6,204 nt of DNA, from contig JAJBVF010000350.1 of assembly GCA_020859965.1 (NCBI GenBank), forward strand, positions 1 through 6,204, written 5' to 3'. This document shows positions 1 to 5,479 of the stretch, in pieces. Position numbers and translations under genes: made by a program. This stretch comes from Clostridiales bacterium. Its GTDB lineage: Bacteria > Bacillota > Clostridia > Lachnospirales > Lachnospiraceae. Under the pieces are notes generated by a model that had not been told where the DNA came from, searched no databases, and saw only the letters and a program-made list of their open reading frames with translations. Numbering within the stretch: the first letter of the stretch is position 1; each line of letters opens with the position of its first letter.

Positions 1-150
1 GATGGCACATCTGCGGTGGTAGGCGTTCTGGAGCGCATTCAGAGTGATCTGCGACAGAGCATCAGAGTGTACGATTATAAAGACGCTCTGCAGGCCTTTG
101 AGGATGCAAAATCGGGCGAGGCGATCAAGGCGGTCATTCGTTTTAAATGA
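1..150 (+). CDS. C-terminal fragment of a probable zinc-type medium-chain alcohol/polyol dehydrogenase
   Basis: The open frame enters from the left edge and ends at TGA 148-150, giving 49 residues. The tail contains DYKDALQAFEDAKSGEAIKA followed by VIRFK-stop. This matches the usual end of medium-chain (zinc-type) dehydrogenases such as sorbitol, threonine or idonate dehydrogenases: a helix of the form 'ea..Af..a.sG.aiK' and then a final beta strand. These family members oxidise a secondary alcohol of a sugar or polyol with NAD(P). The catalytic zinc ligands and the Rossmann fold lie outside the window, so substrate and cofactor cannot be assigned. The next gene starts 47 bases downstream with no terminator between, so the two are probably one operon. 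The family call rests only on the C-terminal pattern; another oxidoreductase is possible. Confidence 0.6.
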   Translation, partial: DGTSAVVGVLERIQSDLRQSIRVYDYKDALQAFEDAKSGEAIKAVIRFK

Positions 151-197
151 TATGAAAACATTACTATGATTTCAAAGAGATATATGAGGGTACCGAT

Positions 198-644
198 ATG
201 ATTTTAACCAGAATGGAACAGCTGTCTGGATATGAGTCACTTGTACCGGGGATTCAGTCTGCCCTGACCTGTGCTCTGGAGCAGCGCCAGGCTGCGCCCG
301 GAAGATATGAGCTGGAAAATGGTTTTTTTATGATCCAGAAAGGCATGACCAACCCGGTCGAAACGGTCAGATTTGAAACACACAGACGGTTCGTGGATGT
401 GCAGATTCTTCTTGAAGGCAGCGAGCTGCTGGTGTGGGAGCGGGCGGATCAGCTTATCGTTTCAGACCCATATGATGAAACAAAGGATCTGGAGCTGTAT
501 ACCGGAAACGGCAGCGCGATCCAGATCCTGCCGGGAATGAGCTATATTGTATTTCCGGAAGACGCACATAAGGCCTGTTGCCACGAGGATTCACCTTCCG
601 AATATTTAAAGCTTGTATTGAAGCTGGATTATGAAAGGAAATAA
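198..644 (+). CDS. YhcH/YjgK/YiaL family protein (DUF386), probable sugar-processing cupin-like protein
   Basis: This is a 148-residue protein, close to the usual ~150 residues of the family. The ATG is preceded by GAGGG (186-190) at a 7-base spacing. The family core is visible: E60 and H62, then the HRRFVDVQ segment (62-69) with D67 and Q69, and the late FPEDAHKAC segment (119-127) with H124. In solved family members the equivalent residues line a metal-binding pocket in a jelly-roll barrel. Characterised relatives include the sialic-acid anomerase NanQ (YhcH) and the biofilm protein TabA; many others sit in carbohydrate operons and are annotated as beta-galactosidase subunit beta. No signal peptide or membrane segment is seen, so it is cytoplasmic. 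Following a dehydrogenase fragment, it most likely serves sugar or sugar-acid catabolism, perhaps as an anomerase or isomerase (inference). The gene is followed by an intrinsic terminator at 702-738. Confidence 0.88.
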   Translation: MILTRMEQLSGYESLVPGIQSALTCALEQRQAAPGRYELENGFFMIQKGMTNPVETVRFETHRRFVDVQILLEGSELLVWERADQLIVSDPYDETKDLELYTGNGSAIQILPGMSYIVFPEDAHKACCHEDSPSEYLKLVLKLDYERK

Positions 645-701
645 CGGGCCAGATATTTTAAGAAGATAAGCGCAGAGAAGGTATAAAATAATACACGTAA
701 G

Positions 702-738
702 AAGGCATTCGGTTCCCATTAAGACCGGATGCCTTTTT
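702..738 (+). terminator. Intrinsic terminator after the YhcH-family gene
   Basis: The arm 702-713 (AAGGCATTCGGT) pairs with 724-735 (ACCGGATGCCTT) to form a 12-bp stem containing one T-G wobble, with a 10-base loop. A T tract (734-738, then CT) follows. It lies 58 bases after the stop at 644 and ends immediately before the predicted -35 box of the next gene, so it insulates the two transcription units. Confidence 0.9.
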
Positions 739-739
739 C

Positions 740-768
740 TTGACCAAATGAAAAGACTATGATAAAAT
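740..768 (+). promoter_or_regulatory. Predicted sigma-A-type promoter of the DUF4143 ATPase gene
   Basis: TTGACC (740-745) matches 5 of 6 bases of the -35 consensus. After exactly 17 bases comes TAAAAT (763-768), which matches 5 of 6 of the -10 consensus. Transcription would start near 775, leaving a leader of about 33 bases before the ATG at 808. The promoter starts right after the upstream terminator and its -10 lies inside a perfect palindrome (757-782). Confidence 0.75.
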
Positions 769-782
769 GCGATTTATCATAG
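757..782. promoter_or_regulatory. Perfect 10-bp inverted repeat over the -10 box (candidate operator)
   Basis: CTATGATAAA (757-766) and TTTATCATAG (773-782) are exact reverse complements separated by ATGCGA. The repeat covers the -10 box and the expected transcription start, which is where a dimeric repressor would block initiation. It is too AT-rich and has no T tract, so a terminator role is unlikely. The binding protein is unknown; the ATPase has a winged-helix-like segment, so autoregulation is possible but speculative. Confidence 0.5.
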
Positions 783-807
783 ATTTTCCTAAAAATGGAG
801 GCGCGAT

Positions 808-2031
808 ATGGAATATATTACACGAGATCTTGAGAGAAAATTTTTGAAACTCAATGACTTTTTCAAGGTTGTTCTTGTGACAGGAGCAAGACAGGTTGGT
901 AAAACAACAATGTTAAAGCATTTAGCTGATAGTGCCAGGACATATGTTACAATGGACAATATAATGGCAAGGGAGCTTGCGCAATCTGATCCTGTGCTGT
1001 TTTTTCAAACTTACAAGCCTCCGGTTCTCATTGACGAAGTGCAGAAAGCTCCAGAGCTATTTGAGCAAATCAAGGTAATTTGCGATGAGAGCGAAGAAAC
1101 AGGATTGATTTGGCTCACGGGTTCACAGCATTACAAAATGATGAAAAAGGTTCGTGAAACGCTTGCCGGAAGAATCGGTATATTGGAGCTTTATAGCCTG
1201 TCAGCAAGAGAAAAAGCGGGACTTGTCTTTGATACTGACCTTGATTTTTCACTGGCTACTTTGCAGGCAAGACAGCGTAAGCTGCCCAAAAACGATGTTG
1301 TTTTAGTATTCAATAACATTTGGGAGGGCGGTATGCCGCAGATACAGGGCGTAGATGATGAACTCAGACAGGAGTATTTTAACTCCTACATTGATACTTA
1401 TCTGATGCGGGATGCAGCCGAAGCAGGTGGAATTACCGATGTCGTGCGTTTCCGTAGATTTCTTGTGGGGTGTGCATCTCTTGTTTCGGAGCAGGTCAAT
1501 TATTCAACGCTGGCTGAGTCCGCTGATATTGCACCGTCTACGGCAAAGGAATGGCTGAAAGTGCTTGTCGGACTTCACATTATTTATCTGCTTGAACCAT
1601 ACTCCAACAACGAACTGAAACGACTTAGCAAGACACCAAAGCTGTATTTCTGCGATACCGGACTATGTGCGTATCTCTCCATGTGGCTGACACCGGATAC
1701 ATTGCGAAACGGTGCTGCAAGCGGTCATTATTACGAAAACTATGTAGTAATGGAACTTGTCAGGAATTATGCCTACGCAAGGTCAAAAGTGAATATTACC
1801 TACTTCCGGGATTCCAATGCAAAGGAGATTGATGTATTTGTTGAAGAAAACAATATGATTCATCCTTTGGAGATAAAAAAGAGTGCCGCACCCGATCGCC
1901 GGGAAATTAAGAAATACAGTGTAATCGATAAGGCCTCTTTGACCCGGGGCAACGGTGGTATTATCTGTATGTGCGAGGAGCCGATACCAATTGATGCGGA
2001 TAACTGCTTTATTCCGAGCAATCTGATCTAA
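808..2031 (+). CDS. AAA ATPase with C-terminal DUF4143 (PD-(D/E)XK-like) domain
   Basis: This is a 407-residue protein, the normal length for the 'ATP-binding protein, AAA_14 plus DUF4143' family. The start is fixed by GGAGG at 797-801, 6 bases before the ATG. Visible motifs are Walker A GARQVGKTT (26-34), Walker B VLIDEVQ (73-79), a sensor-like LTGSQ (103-107) and the TLAGR arginine motif (118-122). A winged-helix-like stretch follows (about 210-270, containing LAESADIAPSTAKEWL). The C-terminal part has E310 in GHYYENYV, D342 in EIDVF and E355-x-K357 in LEIKK, matching the PD-(D/E)XK nuclease-fold layout. These ATPases are very common in anaerobes and archaea, often as isolated single genes, and their physiological role is largely unknown; links to DNA transactions are suggested by the fold only. 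The gene has its own promoter and a hairpin after it, and its codon use looks more AT-rich than its neighbours, which fits horizontal acquisition (judged by eye). Confidence 0.92.
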   Translation: MEYITRDLERKFLKLNDFFKVVLVTGARQVGKTTMLKHLADSARTYVTMDNIMARELAQSDPVLFFQTYKPPVLIDEVQKAPELFEQIKVICDESEETGLIWLTGSQHYKMMKKVRETLAGRIGILELYSLSAREKAGLVFDTDLDFSLATLQARQRKLPKNDVVLVFNNIWEGGMPQIQGVDDELRQEYFNSYIDTYLMRDAAEAGGITDVVRFRRFLVGCASLVSEQVNYSTLAESADIAPSTAKEWLKVLVGLHIIYLLEPYSNNELKRLSKTPKLYFCDTGLCAYLSMWLTPDTLRNGAASGHYYENYVVMELVRNYAYARSKVNITYFRDSNAKEIDVFVEENNMIHPLEIKKSAAPDRREIKKYSVIDKASLTRGNGGIICMCEEPIPIDADNCFIPSNLI

Positions 2032-2080
2032 ACAGAAAAGAAACAGTAAAACAGGAGTGTTTTGTTACAACAGATACTAC

Positions 2081-2116
2081 CATAGAGTCACGCATGGCGT
2101 GGCTCTATGTGTTTGT
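2081..2116 (+). terminator. Hairpin after the ATPase gene, probable weak intrinsic terminator
   Basis: CATAGAGTCACGC (2081-2093) pairs with GCGTGGCTCTATG (2097-2109) over 13 bp with a single T-G wobble and a 3-base ATG loop. The tail TGTTTGT (2110-2116) is only moderately T-rich, so termination may be partial. It lies 49 bases after the ATPase stop, between two convergent genes. In the minus-strand direction no T run follows, so it does not obviously serve the ATP-grasp gene. Confidence 0.6.
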
Positions 2117-2151
2117 CGCTGAATATCTGAGTGTAAACAAAAGGTGCGATA

Positions 2152-3351
2152 TTATTTTTCTCTGCACTTCAAAATATCATCATAAAATGCTTTCATTTCT
2201 TTCTGGGAGTCGAAAACAGCCACGTACAGCTGGTTGCCCATCGCACTGGAGAGTGCATCGGGGATGCGTTCTGCCATCTTTATGTGGGAACCATATTTTT
2301 GCAGAATGTCATCGTTCGACATGAGAAAATCTCTGCCGTCCCGACGTCCGGCAAACGCGCAGTAGGAGTGATCTCCAATCGGCATGGTGGAACGATCAAA
2401 AGCGATCATGTCCGCCCAGATTTTATAGACGTCTGTGCTGTGTGCGAAATCAATCATATCCGGAGTCACGCCGCCGCTTGGGCGCATGTTAACTTCCAAT
2501 GCGACGAGGTCGCCCTTTTTCCCTAGACCTTCCTGGTCCGCCTGCAGACGGAAAAACTCAAAGTGGACAAAACGGCTTTTGACGCCGAAGCTTTTTATGG
2601 TGGCCCGTCCCGCGGCGCGTGTATCTTCCGGGAGGTTTTTCAGGATATAGAACAGGGAATTGTCCTCTTTGTTTACGATATCCATGATGGAGGTCGGCGT
2701 GATGTTTCCTGTCTCAAACATCGGCTCACCGTGGGAATCGATGATTGCGTCGTAGGAATTGACTTCTCCCTGGACAAATTCTTCCATGATGTAGGTGGTA
2801 TTCGGCCATTTTACGTCAAAGAACTGCTGAATCGAAGCGGCATTTTCCAGCTTGAAGGTATGGGAGGCGCCTACTCCGTTGTCCGGCTTGGCAACGACCG
2901 GATAGCCGACCTCATCAGCGAAGGCGAGACAGCCTTCCAGCGTATCGACCATGTGATAACGCGCGACCGGGATACCGGCCTTGCGGTAATATTCCTTCAT
3001 TCGCGATTTGAATTTGATGCGCGGAATGTCTTCTGCCTGAAAGCCGCTCCTGATATTAAAGTCTGTGCGCAGCTTCGCGTCGCGCTCCAGCCAGTATTCG
3101 TTATTGGATTCCAACCAGTCAATGCGGCCGTGTTTCCAGGTGAGGAATGCGACCGCACGATAAACTTCGTCATCGTTTTCCAGATTGCTGACCTTGAAAT
3201 ACTCATTCAGGCTGTCTTTCAGATCGGTGGAGAGCTCATCATAGGGCTGATCGCCGATGCCGAGTACGTTGAGCCCGTTCTTTTTCAACTCCCGGCAGAA
3301 ATGCCAGTAATTTGCCGGGAAGTTCGGTGAGATAAAAATAAAGTTCTGCAT
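2152..3351 (-). CDS. ATP-grasp domain ligase, third gene of the esterase operon
   Basis: This is a 399-residue ATP-grasp protein related to the carbamoyl-phosphate synthase large-chain, biotin carboxylase and D-Ala ligase superfamily. The start ATG (3349-3351) has GAGGA (complement of 3359-3363) 7 bases upstream. Reading from the N-terminus there is a pre-ATP-grasp domain (about 1-110), then the nucleotide-binding strand YPVVAKPDNGVGAS (150-163) with K155, and the adenine-contact strand YIMEEFVQGEVNSYD (187-201). The Mg-ATP residues E265 (VHFEFF) and E286/N288/R290 (ALEVNMRPSGG) follow. All key positions look intact. Family enzymes activate a carboxylate as acyl-phosphate and join it to an amine, thiol or hydroxyl. 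The substrate here cannot be deduced. It is cytoplasmic. It follows the two esterase genes after a 47-base gap with no clear terminator, so it is probably co-transcribed, suggesting the ligase and esterases act on the same small molecule or conjugate (inference). Confidence 0.9.
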   Translation of the reverse strand: MQNFIFISPNFPANYWHFCRELKKNGLNVLGIGDQPYDELSTDLKDSLNEYFKVSNLENDDEVYRAVAFLTWKHGRIDWLESNNEYWLERDAKLRTDFNIRSGFQAEDIPRIKFKSRMKEYYRKAGIPVARYHMVDTLEGCLAFADEVGYPVVAKPDNGVGASHTFKLENAASIQQFFDVKWPNTTYIMEEFVQGEVNSYDAIIDSHGEPMFETGNITPTSIMDIVNKEDNSLFYILKNLPEDTRAAGRATIKSFGVKSRFVHFEFFRLQADQEGLGKKGDLVALEVNMRPSGGVTPDMIDFAHSTDVYKIWADMIAFDRSTMPIGDHSYCAFAGRRDGRDFLMSNDDILQKYGSHIKMAERIPDALSSAMGNQLYVAVFDSQKEMKAFYDDILKCREK

Positions 3352-3398
3352 TTAATTTTCCTCTTTCCTTTGTATAATAAAGATGCCGGGCGGTATGT

Positions 3399-4157
3399 TT
3401 ATTTCTCCCCCAGCAGATAGGGAACAAAGTATTCCACCTGTTTGTACCACCAGTACCAGTCATGGCTGCAGTCCATTCCCCACAGGTCGACCCAGGCGTG
3501 AATTCCTTTGTCCTCCAAGATTCGCTGCAGATTTCGCGTGGAATCCGGCATTTCCCAGGGCCCCTGTCCGCTGCAGATCACCGCTTTTTTCTGATTGTAG
3601 AGTGTGATATACGGGTGATCCTTGGGCATTCCTCCGAGATAATGGGTCGGAGAATTTTTGTAAACGAGATCGTCCATATAGGCACCGAAACCATATTCGG
3701 CGGAGTAGATTCCGCTGAGTGCCAGAAGACCGTCAAACAGATCGGGACGGCGGAAATACAGGTTGGCTGCATGCGTGGCGCCGAGGCTGCATCCGAATGC
3801 CATCACATCCGGATGGCCGGTCCAGCCATTGCATTCGTTGGCAAGCTGCCGCAGAAACGGGATGATCTCGTCTGTGATCGAGCGGATCCACTGCTCATAC
3901 CGGCAGATGCGCCAGCGCGGGTCACCGCCGGGGTTTGACCATGTCTCTGCATCGATGGTGTCGATTGCGCAAACCATGACCTTGCCGCTGTCGATCCACG
4001 GCGCCCAGGTATCCGCCATGTGAAAGTTTTCAAAATCGTAAAACCGTCCGTCCTGGCAGGGGATAAAGAGTACAGGACGTCCTTTATGGCCGTACACCTT
4101 ATACTCGATCTGTCGGCCGAGAGCAGGACTGTCCTGACAGTAATATTGTGTATGCAT
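3399..4157 (-). CDS. Alpha/beta-hydrolase esterase (first type), second gene of the operon
   Basis: This is a 252-residue cytoplasmic alpha/beta-hydrolase of the general esterase type (enterochelin-esterase/esterase-D-like fold). The nucleophile elbow is AFGCSLGATHA (120-130) with catalytic S124 in G-x-S-x-G. The probable catalytic histidine is H232 in CSHDWYWW (230-237); the acid is less certain. An early strand RPVLFIPCQDGRFYDF (27-42) supplies the oxyanion-hole side. No signal peptide or transmembrane helix is present. It is clearly divergent from the neighbouring esterase (different nucleophile motif, different His context), so the pair is not a recent tandem duplication. The ATG is the only good start: GAGG lies upstream at an unusually long 12-base spacing and there is no in-frame ATG, GTG or TTG between. 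The natural substrate is unknown; an ester made or handled by the operon's ATP-grasp ligase is plausible (inference). Confidence 0.88.
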   Translation of the reverse strand: MHTQYYCQDSPALGRQIEYKVYGHKGRPVLFIPCQDGRFYDFENFHMADTWAPWIDSGKVMVCAIDTIDAETWSNPGGDPRWRICRYEQWIRSITDEIIPFLRQLANECNGWTGHPDVMAFGCSLGATHAANLYFRRPDLFDGLLALSGIYSAEYGFGAYMDDLVYKNSPTHYLGGMPKDHPYITLYNQKKAVICSGQGPWEMPDSTRNLQRILEDKGIHAWVDLWGMDCSHDWYWWYKQVEYFVPYLLGEK

Positions 4158-4169
4158 GGTAATATAAAA

Positions 4170-4173
4170 CCTC
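4170..4173 (-). promoter_or_regulatory. Ribosome binding site with long spacer for the second esterase gene
   Basis: GAGG on the minus strand (CCTC on plus) is 12 bases from the ATG at 4155-4157, longer than the 4-7 bases seen for most other genes in this window. No better Shine-Dalgarno or alternative in-frame start was found, so translation of this middle gene may be weaker or depend on the gene upstream. Confidence 0.45.
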
Positions 4174-4213
4174 TTTTCTTTGGAAAATGGCTTCGGAAGG
4201 CAAGTGCACTATT

Positions 4214-4993
4214 TCATGACATCGTGTCCCTTATACCATCGTACAGCAGTGTATTCATGAAAAACGGAATCTGCCGCTCCCAACTGGCCTCGCAGTGTGT
4301 CCCGCCCGGAATCAGGCGGCTGTTGACCAGAACCCCCTTCTTCATCAGCTTTGAAGTGACACGGGCAAAGAAGCGCCGCATATTTTTATGACCTTCCAGT
4401 TCCTTTTCGCCGTAATCCATGTAAAGTACACAGTCTGACGGAATGGCGGCATTTTTCACCATCTGCGTGAGACGATCCGGAGCAACCCAGATGGAGGGAG
4501 AGAGCGCTGCCGCGCGGGAGAACCATTCACTGTATTCCAGAAGCGCATACAGGCTCATCAGGCCGCCCATTGAGCTGCCGGCGATAAAAGTATGTTCGCG
4601 GCCGGGCAGCGTACGGTAGCGTTGGTCGATTTCTTTTTTAAAGGTATGTACCATCCATTCCATGGTGATTCTGCCCTTTGCCTCAATCTTGCCGAGTGTG
4701 GGGGATTGGAATGGAAAAGGAGTGTATTCCTTCAGACGTCCGTTGTCCGGATCATGCGTGCATTCAATGGCCGCGATGATCAGCTGCGTACCGATGTGAT
4801 CCATGTATTCTTTCATGCCCCAGCATTTACCATAGGTAGCGTCTGAGTCAAAGAAAACATTGTGCCCGTCAAACATATAGAGCACGCCATAGCGCCGGTC
4901 GGGCTCATATTCATAAGACTCCGGAAGATACACGTATACACCGCGCTCTTCATCGCTCAGTTCGGGGATTGTAATATTCCATTTCTGAACCAT
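4214..4993 (-). CDS. Alpha/beta-hydrolase-fold esterase (enterochelin esterase/esterase D-like), first gene of the operon
   Basis: This is a 259-residue cytoplasmic putative esterase (esterase D/enterochelin-esterase superfamily). The ATG (4991-4993) follows GGAGG (complement of 4998-5002) at a 4-base spacing. The N-terminal strands carry ERGVYVYLPESYE (16-28) and YGVLYMFDGHNVF (35-47), typical of this family. The nucleophile elbow is IAGSSMGGLMS (137-147) with S141. An acidic segment MDYGEKE (192-198) probably supplies the catalytic acid, and H233 in PGGTHCEASW (229-238) is the catalytic histidine. Family members hydrolyse esters ranging from S-formylglutathione to siderophore trilactones and acetylated sugars, so the substrate is not predictable. 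The next gene begins 56 bases downstream on the same strand. The region just upstream carries the multi-hairpin element (5031-5270). No signal peptide is seen, so the substrate should be intracellular or imported. Confidence 0.9.
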   Translation of the reverse strand: MVQKWNITIPELSDEERGVYVYLPESYEYEPDRRYGVLYMFDGHNVFFDSDATYGKCWGMKEYMDHIGTQLIIAAIECTHDPDNGRLKEYTPFPFQSPTLGKIEAKGRITMEWMVHTFKKEIDQRYRTLPGREHTFIAGSSMGGLMSLYALLEYSEWFSRAAALSPSIWVAPDRLTQMVKNAAIPSDCVLYMDYGEKELEGHKNMRRFFARVTSKLMKKGVLVNSRLIPGGTHCEASWERQIPFFMNTLLYDGIRDTMS

Positions 4994-5030
4994 AATTCCT
5001 CCCTATATTATCAATTTGAATGTTGCTAAA

Positions 5031-5049
5031 CAAGCGCCACTGGCGCTTG
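5031..5049 (-). promoter_or_regulatory. GC-rich perfect hairpin upstream of the esterase operon (candidate attenuator or element end)
   Basis: CAAGCGCCA (5031-5039) and TGGCGCTTG (5041-5049) are exact reverse complements around one central base. On the minus strand the hairpin is followed by TTTAG, a short T-containing tail, about 30 bases before the operon's ribosome binding site. The GCGCC complement of 5055-5059 could compete for the same downstream arm. This could be a weak attenuator, an operator, or just the end of the repeat element beside it. Confidence 0.4.
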
Positions 5050-5155
5050 GCCACGGCGCAAAAGAAAATGACCGATGCCGTTTCCTGTAATTTTATGATG
5101 CGCAGGGCTCGCGTAAGGAATTATTCCAGCTTTCGCTGGAGGCAGCACGTGCCAA

Positions 5156-5237
5156 ATGGATAGGGGAGAAAGATGTTCCCTTATCCATACGCGCTCCGCG
5201 TTGTTCGGACAGGAGAGAAGGATGCTCCCCTGTCCGG
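5156..5237. repeat. Two tandem homologous hairpins with covarying stems
   Basis: Hairpin A (5156-5188) and hairpin B (5205-5237) are each 33 bases and align without gaps, differing at 10 positions. Both have a 7-base loop, AAAGATG (5169-5175) and AAGGATG (5218-5224). Stem differences largely keep pairing: T157-A187 becomes C206-G236, T161-A183 becomes C210-G232, and the G-T wobbles 163/181 and 168/176 become G-C pairs. One A-C mismatch (214/228) is present in B. Between them lies the small hairpin 5189-5201. This pattern indicates selection or shared origin for the folded form. Confidence 0.65.
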
Positions 5238-5328
5238 TCATCTTGTATCATAGTATGGAACAGACGCGAGAAAAAATCAAGCGAAACCTTTTTCATTTTT
5301 TAAGATAAAATGGATGCAAATAACTGTG

Positions 5329-5357
5329 TAGACTTTTTTTCAAAAATATGTTATCAT
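5329..5357 (+). promoter_or_regulatory. Predicted promoter of the TetR-type regulator
   Basis: TAGACT (5329-5334, 4 of 6 to the -35 consensus) is followed after 17 bases by TATCAT (5352-5357, 5 of 6 to the -10 consensus), with an AT-rich spacer. The start would be near 5364, leaving a leader of about 115 bases. An alternative TTGACA at 5369-5374 has no good -10 at 17 bases. The leader contains TTCTG-CATA-CAGAA (5395-5408), a small inverted repeat that could be an operator. Confidence 0.5.
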
Positions 5358-5479
5358 CGTTACAATTTTGACAGAGATGCTTCGGCGCAGGGTATTCTGC
5401 ATACAGAAATATCAGAGATTACAGTATGCTGCAGTGCGACAGGTAATGGCATGAACCGCAACGATGAGGCGTATTTTAT

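Larger units (their letters stand above)
5031..5270. other. Multi-hairpin non-coding element (structured RNA or palindromic repeat unit)
   Basis: This fills most of the 486-base gene-free gap between the esterase operon and the TetR gene. It holds a series of stems: 5031-5039/5041-5049; TCCAGC-TTTC-GCTGGA (5125-5140); 5156-5168/5176-5188; ACGCG-CTC-CGCGT (5189-5201); and 5205-5217/5225-5237. A long-range helix CTCGCGT (5108-5114) with ACGCGAG (5264-5270) would enclose the central four hairpins in a multi-branch structure. The 8-bp palindrome GCACGTGC (5145-5152) is also inside. The strand of any transcript is unclear: on minus it would be the leader of the esterase operon, on plus it would precede the TetR gene. 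Minus-strand open frames across it show no protein-like features. No known riboswitch was recognised. An interspersed repeat family is an equally good explanation. Confidence 0.5.

Noticed and set aside
2048..2063. AAAACA-GGAG-TGTTTT hairpin after the ATPase stop
   Set aside because: The stem is only six mostly A-T pairs and the longer hairpin at 2081-2109 is a better terminator candidate.
2563..3330. Plus-strand 255-residue open frame opposite the ATP-grasp gene
   Set aside because: It starts with GTG without a ribosome binding site, is fully antisense to a well-supported ATP-grasp gene, and shows no recognisable domain.
3462..3938. Plus-strand 158-residue open frame opposite the esterase gene
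   Set aside because: It is antisense shadow of the gene carrying the S124 nucleophile motif, with no domain and no upstream ribosome binding site.
5247..5280. Minus-strand promoter for the esterase operon (TTGATT with TACTAT)
   Set aside because: The spacing is 19 bases to TACTAT and 22 to TATGAT, outside the preferred 17, so it is not reported as a feature. The TAATAT near 5005-5010 would start transcription inside the ribosome binding site.
5093..5296. Minus-strand 67-residue open frame across the hairpin element, and the overlapping frame 5026-5241
   Set aside because: Both frames run through the stem-loops, have no convincing Shine-Dalgarno or domain, and their coding potential is explained by the palindromic structure. 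Homologous 'proteins' in databases would probably be translated copies of the repeat.
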